From assembly GCA_012295275.1 (NCBI GenBank), contig CM022665.1:49205820-49218974 (forward strand): DNA of 13,155 nt, read 5' to 3'. Of the stretch, positions 7,769-13,155 are shown in pieces. Each line of letters opens with the position of its first letter. Position 1 is the stretch's first letter. The position numbers and the translations under genes were made by a program. The DNA is from Chrysomallon squamiferum (Eukaryota; Mollusca; Gastropoda; Neomphalida; Peltospiridae). Under the pieces are notes generated by a model. That model saw nothing but the letters and a program-made list of their open reading frames with translations, made no database searches and was not told where the DNA came from.

Positions 7769-7976
7769 ATGCTAGGAGACACTGATCTACACTGTACGTC
7801 ATGAAAAGATGACCGGAATCTTTTTCCTGCCATGTCATCACGTTTGTTGCTGTGAAGATTGTGCGTTCGGACTGCAACGATGTCCACGTTGTAGACAGAT
7901 AATCCAAAACACTATATTAATCTGTTGTCCTGTATTAATCTGTTTAAAAGATGACGATTTGATGAACAAATTGTAG
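7769..7976 (+). pseudogene. C-terminal IAP-type RING exon, lacking zinc ligands 1 and 2
   Basis: From 7776 to the TAG at 7974 the frame reads E-T-L-I-Y-T-V-R-H-E-K-M-T-G and on to F-L-P-C-H-H-V-C-C-C-E-D-C, six residues, C-P-R-C. Spacing agrees with the IAP RING C-x2-C-x11-C-x-H-x3-C-x2-C-x6-C-x2-C, but the first two Cys are Tyr (TAC 7788-7790) and Arg (CGT 7797-7799). Each is one transition from Cys, so no RING zinc site 1 can form. The RING normally recruits E2 enzymes for ubiquitination; this one should be inactive or severely impaired. From exon F the predicted frame (starting 7771) hits TGA at 7783-7785, and the RING frame has TAG at 7773-7775, so the RING is unreachable by the F junction. 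About 18 residues follow the last RING segment, longer than usual, with a short internal duplication (tattaatctgtt twice). Confidence 0.82.
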
Positions 7977-8188
7977 GTTTTATCATAAAAGTAACGTGAC
8001 TCTTCACAAGGATTTACGAACATACAAAAAGGCTTTCTGTATTTCTTTCTTAAATATATCAGATAATTTTAATACTAATACTAATACTAATACTACTACT
8101 ACTACTACTAATAATAATCGCAATACCAGTAATGCCAGAGAGAACAAGAACAAGAACAATGATTAAACCATCAATAATAAATACATTA
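7977..8188. other. Downstream spacer with ACT/AAT microsatellite and possible polyA signal
   Basis: Sequence after the RING stop. It holds a compound (ACT)n/(AAT)n microsatellite at 8071-8118 and an aataaa at 8176-8181, about 200 bases past the stop, which could serve as the polyadenylation signal. In AT-rich DNA such hexamers are frequent, so this is weak. Confidence 0.35.
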
Positions 8189-8321
8189 TTAAATGGAGTT
8201 AAATTAGCAAAAATAGAACTAATATTAAAATAACATCTTGAAATTGTTTAATACAATTTGGGTTGGCCTTATAAAGGCATAGGACATACCAAGTTACTAA
8301 ACGAGAAACTGTATTGTGTGA
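8189..8321 (+). repeat. Dispersed repeat, copy R3 (partial)
   Basis: It matches R2 in gaactaatattaaaat, tgttta-t, the ttttatta-agacata-like segment and the closing agttac...aaact/aagtt...gtgt-aac. R3 is the shortest copy and stops exactly where the BIR relic begins (8322). Confidence 0.7.
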
Positions 8322-8394
8322 ACGTCCTGCTTTTACTGCGGCGGAGGTCTTTCTAATTGGACGCAGGGACAAAACCCTTACGTGGAACACGCCA
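8322..8394 (+). pseudogene. BIR exon fragment, truncated at both ends
   Basis: 73 bases nearly identical to the middle of exon B (about 1737-1809 equivalent), with only two differences that I see: ttttac for ttcac-type at the second Cys region, and acg for atg after the Trp codon. It covers the [11 protein letters not shown] and E-H-A region, then breaks off before W-F-P and the last Cys. No splice sites flank it. It cannot encode a BIR and is a recent fragment copy. Confidence 0.88.
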
Positions 8395-8505
8395 AGCTGT
8401 CTGTTTTTCGTAGGTGGTGTGAATTCACTTGTCAGCTCGTCAGATGTGTCATACAGCGTTGTCAACCTCTGTTTTTCGAATGGCAGACCTACTATGTCTA
8501 ACAAG
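8395..8505 (-). pseudogene. Coding-like antisense fragment, unidentified
   Basis: On the minus strand this reads about 36 residues without a stop ([20 protein letters not shown] and on to F-T-P-P-T-K-N-R-Q), with a base composition clearly richer in G+C than its surroundings. It directly abuts the BIR relic, which lies in the opposite direction. I do not recognise the protein; it might be part of another exon or of a mobile element. Confidence 0.3.
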
Positions 8506-8777
8506 ATTTAAGTTTAAAATGTAGAAAATATTAGGTCATTTTTAAATTAAGAACACATTAAAAGAAAAAAATACATCTTTCATTTGACTTTAAAAAAAAT
8601 GTTATTTAATTAATTATTTTATTTTATTTTCTTTCTCTCTTTATAAATATCTTTCTGAACACACTATAATTTATTCCAGGAAAAATGCATATATTTTAGT
8701 TAAATTACAAATAAGTACGTCATTTACGTTGCAAACGTTGTTGTATGTTATTTTTCTGTATGATTGAATGAAACGCA
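8506..8777. other. AT-rich spacer, nothing recognised
   Basis: No open frame, splice pair or repeat array stands out in this stretch. Confidence 0.6.
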
Positions 8778-9157
8778 CCCAGATTTGAATAAACACTTTC
8801 CAATTCTTTTTATAATCATATTTTTCAACAGGACGCTGTTTTTTTTTTTAACAAAAACTGCTTTTAGACACAACAGAAGCAGTTTTTGTTATTGTCCCAC
8901 TGTTTAGATCAGTTTTATTCTCGTCACTGTATTCAAAGTAAATAAACAGAAATTGCTGTACTGTAAATAAATATTAGTGTATTTTCACTGTAATGAAAGA
9001 AATATATTTTAATTTATTATATTTAATACTTGGCAAATTAATCGACTGAGTATAACATAGCGAAATTATTACAAATATTTTTATTTGTCTATCAGAAAAT
9101 CTTTCTGGATTTATGAAGAGTGAGCTAAAATAAGAAAAATGTTTATTCAAATCTGGG
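8778..9157. repeat. 18-bp inverted repeat bounding 380 bp of R1
   Basis: Positions 8778-8795 (cccagatttgaataaaca) are the exact reverse complement of 9140-9157. The interval lies across most of R1. This could be the terminal inverted repeat of a small non-autonomous DNA element, although R2 does not show a matching left end, and no target-site duplication is evident. Confidence 0.45.
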
Positions 9158-9200
9158 CTGGTCTTATTGAGGCACATTACAAAGAAAGTTACTACAGAGA
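8823..9200 (+). repeat. Dispersed repeat, copy R1
   Basis: It aligns with R2 (11440-11970) through aacaaaa-ctgc-ttagac, agcagttttt-ttattgtccca, tttagatcagttttatt, actgtaatgaaag, ggcaaattaatc-gctgagtataac, attacaaatattt and tatcagaaaat-tttct. R1 lacks about 55 bases present in R2 near its start and about 30 near its end. No coding capacity. Probably an old non-autonomous mobile element or a segmental duplicate. Confidence 0.8.
8849..8891. repeat. Perfect 15-bp hairpin
   Basis: Left arm 8849-8863 (taacaaaaactgctt) and right arm 8877-8891 are exact reverse complements with a 13-base loop. It lies inside repeat R1. The corresponding arms in R2 are imperfect and further apart. Confidence 0.85.
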
Positions 9201-9443
9201 ATTCTGCTGTACATAATCAAACGAGTAACGTATTTTACTCTGTGTTTGTAGACATAAAACAAAGAACTATGAATACATTGCAAAGTGTTTAGCAGAGACA
9301 TTGTCATGCGAACTGTGATAATTTCACTGATAATAGCAGTCACGTTGCAGCATCAGACATAGTCACGAGTTCTGATATCTAGCACTGAGCTGCATGTGCT
9401 CTCGGTGTCTGGAAACAAGTCACAATTCTTATATAACAAAATG
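9201..9443. other. Spacer, nothing recognised
   Basis: Unique-looking sequence between R1 and the 39-bp array. No gene signal seen. Confidence 0.5.
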
Positions 9444-9760
9444 CGTGGGTTTGTGGAGTACTGAATGTGTCATCATACTATGCATGGGTTTGTGGAGTAC
9501 TGAATGTGTCATCATACTATGCATGGGTTTGTTGAGTACTGAATGTGTCATCATACTATGCATGGGTTTGTGGAGTACTGAATGTGTCATCATACCATGC
9601 ATGGGTTTGTTGAGTACTGAATGTGTCATCATACTATGCATGGGTTTGTGGAGTACTGAATGTGTCATCATACCATGCATGGGTTTGTTGAGTACTGAAT
9701 GTGTCATCATACTATGCATGGGTTTGTGGAGTACTGAATGTGTCATCTTACTATGCATGG
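9444..9760 (+). repeat. 39-bp minisatellite, eight units with dimer alternation
   Basis: Eight near-perfect units built around gggtttgtggagtactgaat and tgtgtcatcatactatgcat. Units alternate gtgg/gttg and actatg/accatg; in units 3-7 the pattern is a 78-bp dimer. Because 39 is a multiple of three and no stop occurs, both strands carry an open frame (13-residue period M-G-L-W-S-T-E-C-V-I-I-L-C on the plus strand), which I take as accidental. Confidence 0.95.
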
Positions 9761-9765
9761 GGTGA

Positions 9766-11439
9766 TTGTTAAGCTTATTGATTAGTTCAGTTAGACAGGA
9801 TTAAAGAAAGAGGCTTCATACTGTGCAGGGGTGCAAATGGGTCTAGCTAAGTGATCAGGGTAGATTTAAACTAAGGGCTTCCTATATTAAATCATTATCA
9901 AATGTCCCAGGTTAAAATGTGTTTCACTATACAGTCGCCAGCCTGCTCTAATATCAGAAGAATGTTTAATATGGAAGTTATTCATAGCAATAAGGGTGGT
10001 TACAGAATCTGTTATGAGGGGTTCATGTATACTGCGGCAGAATTTATTCGTGGTATTTGATGGAACATTCGCCTAAGCCACCAACATTAAAATCAAAGAA
10101 CATAAACAAAAAACTCTGACAAAATGCACTGCCAATATATTTCTTAATTAAAAATTGTGACTTTAACCTGTTGTTTTTTTTAGTTTTTTTTTTTCTTTTT
10201 TACTGTGACTTTTTCCTAGATTCGTGCTTTCCACGTTTCTGATATTTTAAGTGAAACAGTAAATTTAATGTGTTCTTTACAACATATACTAATAACTGTA
10301 TCAAAAGTCTGAATGCTTGATAGTGCTTTTTTGTTTACTCATCACCAACTTTATAACAGGAAGGTTTTGACTTAATTGTGTAAGTACTAGCAATACAAAT
10401 ACATCTTTTAAATCAACTGTGTTGTGAATTTCACTTTTATCTACATAGTAATTTACGTATATTTTATGAACTAAGAGAAATTCAAGCTGATCATGCTATA
10501 GAACTGGTTAAAAAAAGAAAAAGAAAACAGATAAGAAGAAGAAGAAAAACCTAAAGAAGTTTTCTTAGAACGCTCATAAATCTGTTTACCTAAGATGAAT
10601 GTTAACTCATTGTGATGATGTTGATGATAATAATAATAATAATAATGTGACTTTCACAACTAATTCAAATCAGCTAACAGCCACTGTAGACGTCATTACG
10701 TAGATTCAAGATAAGCTGGACATAAAAAGAACAGGAGAAAGACACGTGCAGCCATCTTTAAAGATGATCGTCTAAAGAGGACAACACTAACCATCTGAAA
10801 TGTCTATCAACCGAGTTCGGACATTTCAGAACTAACTAAAAAAAAAAACTGGATATTTTCATTAAATTGTTACACAAACTCAAAGCTTACAGATCTTGCT
10901 CATGGACTATACTGATTTTAATGAAGTTATGAAATATCCAAGTGAAACAAAAATGTTTCATAAATTCTCTGAAAATGATAGGGATTTCTGAAAACTCCTT
11001 GTGTCAGAATTTTTCAGTACAATATACATGATAAATCAGTTAGCTAAGAATAAAATGTAAAAACAAACCAATAAACAAACAATAACAAAACAAAGTAAAA
11101 TATACCTAGGAATATGTCAGTTATTTTATTCTGTGTAATTTTTTGAGAATACTCATATATATATATATTTTTTTTTTCTTTTGTCATGGTTTTAAGAAAA
11201 GTGGCGAAAAAAGTCGGAATTTTAAAACTTCTGTTGTTTTCTTTTTTCAAGATATATCTCAAGATGTTTTCTATCAGTTTAAAACATACGCAGACCAGTT
11301 TTATTTGTGAAACATCTAGAATGATTTATGATGCATCTGAGAAAATCGTCAGATGCAATATTTCTGGTATTTTATAATTTAGATTTATATTTTTATTTGT
11401 TTATTTATTTATGAGAAGGAATCAGTGAAACTTTACACC
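9766..11439. other. Long AT-rich intergenic stretch
   Basis: No convincing gene. It holds poly-T (10171-10200), a short (AAT)n at about 10627-10646, two small palindromes (10753-10766 and 10795-10829) and an AT run near 11155-11180. A 63-codon frame at 11186-11377 lacks any family resemblance or splice support. Confidence 0.55.
10795..10829. repeat. 10-bp stem inverted repeat next to a 14-bp palindrome
   Basis: ctgaaatgtc at 10795-10804 pairs exactly with gacatttcag at 10820-10829 over a 15-base loop. Just upstream, 10753-10766 (catctttaaagatg) is a perfect palindrome. No promoter or RNA gene is recognisable here. Confidence 0.7.
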
Positions 11440-11970
11440 ACTTTTCACAGGGCGGTAACAAAAGCTGCTGTTAGACTCAATATGAAAAGTTCACAGTTTT
11501 GTAAGTGGACTCTGTGTATTCAGAATATTATACGGAAGCAGTTTTTATTATTGTCCCAATATTTAGATCAGTTTTATTCGTGTCAGAGTTGGTTTTATGT
11601 ATAATATCTGGGAAAATCCAAAGATTCCACTTTGAGTGCTATTTAATAGGAAGAGTATTCATTTAAATGAAAATACAGCAGCTCGAATATAAATTAATAT
11701 CAGTGTATTTCTACTGTAATGAAAGTAATATATTTTAACATTATCATATTTTATGCGTGGCAAATTAATCCGCTGAGTATAACGTACATGAAAATATTAC
11801 AAATATTTATATTTGTGTATCAGAAAATATTTCTAGATTTATGGAGAATGAGTTCAAGTAATAAAAATGGAACTAATATTAAAATGACACCATTTAGAAA
11901 ATGTTTATCAAATCTGAGTTGATTTTATTAAGACATAAGAAGTTACCAGATGGGAAAGTTTGCCGTGTAA
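11440..11970 (+). repeat. Dispersed repeat, copy R2 (longest)
   Basis: Longest of the three copies and the best reference for the family. Similarity to R1 is clear at aacaaaagctgctgttagac, gaagcagttttt-ttattgtccc, actgtaatgaaagtaatata and onward, and to R3 from about 11850. A 67-codon frame inside it (11719-11922) reads through repeat sequence and is unlikely to be a gene. Confidence 0.8.
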
Positions 11971-12388
11971 ACAATATAGCTACTTGTTATATGTACAATA
12001 TTTAGTCAATTTACCAAATAAATAAAATAAAAACAAATAATGTTATTTCATAGATTATGAGATTTTGGCTTATCGGCGGTTCATTGGAAAGTCACCAAGT
12101 TTATTTATAGAATTTTGTCTACGTAATTTGAGTCACCTGATTGTTATGACGTAGTGACAATCCAGATACGTTATGTTGCCTGTTTTTAATATATCGACTG
12201 ATCTGAGCTGGGCTTTTCAGAAATAAAGTGATTAGAAATTTAGATAAGTGTAGACATGATGCCGACTAGAATTACTGCAATAATGTTGATTACTCCTTCA
12301 GGTCAACAGAGTTCACTATGCATACTAATGATGTAGAATAGACGACACCTATAAACAGAAACATGAAAATATATCCGATCAGAATCAA

Positions 12389-12430
<42 letters not shown>

Positions 12431-13155
12431 TAATGATTAGCTGGAAAGGTTTGAATAAAATTAATTATCACTGTTAATAAATAAATGAAAATATGCTGTG
12501 CATTTATTACACTAATTGCTTGTCTAATGACTTATCTAAATGTAATGGAAGTTTCAAATATTAAACGGAAAGTCAAAATCCTGAACATAACTCGTGAACG
12601 TCTTGTTACGTTTAGCTCATTGGAGTATATTGCCAACAGACATTCTGCCGCTTAACAGACAAAACGCAAAAGTAATTATTTTATAAATTTATCAGCAATT
12701 ATTCAGATTATTCAAAGTAATAGTCAAATGGAAAATAATTTCAAACACAATAACCAAATAGCTTTAGCACAATATCCAAAAGAGTTGTTTCCCTTGAACA
12801 TACACAATTTGCAAAATTCGTTTACACATAATTATAATAAATATTATTATAATTTGAGTTCTGTATTTTAACCTAAAAATTACTGAATAATAAGCAAGGT
12901 ATAGACAGCGATTTCTTAATTAAAAATCGTCTTTTAATTTCGAAATACTAACCGCCTGTCAGTTTCTACTCTACATCTTTTCCTGGTTGTTTACCATAAC
13001 CAATTTATGGTTGTCGTTAACAATCATTATTAACATTTTAGCTTTTTAATATTTTATGGCTTTATTTCCCAAAGAATGTATGTAGCAACAATTATTTGTA
13101 TACAGAAATCTTTACCGAAAACTTTTATAATTGCTGCAGATGATACTCGGGATAA
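11971..13155. other. AT-rich intergenic stretch
   Basis: No gene recognised. An ATT microsatellite lies at 12389-12431. At the very end, attgctgcag at 13131-13140 followed by atgatactcg could be an acceptor and the start of an exon, but only 15 bases of it are visible. Confidence 0.5.
12389..12431 (+). repeat. ATT microsatellite, about 14 units
   Basis: Uninterrupted ATT trinucleotide run of about 43 bases. Confidence 0.95.

Larger units (their letters stand above)
470..7976 (+). pseudogene. Two-BIR, RING-relic IAP gene with giant repeat linker; probably broken
   Basis: Gene model joining exons A1, B, C, D, E, F and a RING exon. The order BIR-linker-BIR-RING is that of animal IAPs, which block caspases or immune signalling and ubiquitinate partners through the RING. 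Junction phases agree through A1-B-C-D-E-F. Against function: (1) exon D changes frame four times within its repeats and ends in a different frame from its start; (2) exon E has lost 18 bases relative to exon B and uses a weak donor; (3) the RING exon is out of phase with exon F, so translation would stop at 7783-7785; (4) RING zinc ligands 1 and 2 are missing. A 5' end before 470 is possible. If the repeat indels are sequencing errors, a two-BIR protein without a working RING is the alternative. Confidence 0.6.

Noticed and set aside
8205-8330. tRNA or tRNA-derived SINE
   Set aside because: I could find no A-box/B-box pair or cloverleaf in any of the dispersed repeat copies.
9394-9765. 123-codon and 109-codon frames with a 13-residue period
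   Set aside because: Both strands are equally open because the unit is 39 bp; this is a minisatellite, not a gene.
11186-11377. 63-codon Lys/Phe-rich frame
   Set aside because: Short, AT-rich, no family resemblance and no conserved neighbours.

Overview
This is animal nuclear DNA: AT-rich, with split genes, GT...AG introns, many microsatellites and minisatellites, and no bacterial-style gene packing. The only recognisable genes belong to the inhibitor-of-apoptosis (IAP/BIRC) family. Pieces of BIR zinc domains occur four times and one IAP-type RING once. Expanded IAP families of this style are typical of molluscs, so I favour a gastropod or bivalve; that assignment is inference.

The left 8 kb reads on the + strand as one exon-modular gene. 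Its exons are A1 (to 800, first half of BIR1), B (1721-1899, second half of BIR1), C (2202-2280), a giant exon D (2750-5732: a linker of about 2.6 kb of tandem repeats plus the first half of BIR2), E (6736-6866, second half of BIR2), F (7175-7223) and a RING exon (7769-7976). Splice phases agree at A-B, B-C, C-D, D-E and E-F (1, 0, 1, 1, 0), which is strong evidence for the model. Upstream, positions 1 to about 415 are a second, near-identical copy of the exon B region (1572 to about 1986), cut off by the window edge and fused to a paralogue of the exon D tail.

The standout feature is the linker between the BIRs. Seven diverged 30-bp units (10 residues each) run into about 101 copies of a 24-bp unit encoding S-D-E-R-E-(Q/E/A)-L-(R/I). 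As sequenced, small indels break the frame four times and it is not restored, so BIR2 is out of frame with the start of the exon. The RING exon is also damaged: its first two zinc-binding Cys are Tyr and Arg, and it lies out of the frame predicted by exon F. The locus is therefore either a decaying IAP gene, or one with sequencing errors in the repeat and an unusual or absent RING.

From 8 kb to the end I find no convincing intact gene. There is a truncated BIR exon relic (8322-8394) next to a coding-like antisense fragment, three copies of a dispersed repeat (about 8189-8321, 8823-9200, 11440-11970), a 39-bp minisatellite (about 9444-9760), an ATT microsatellite (12389-12431), a few hairpins and otherwise featureless AT-rich DNA.
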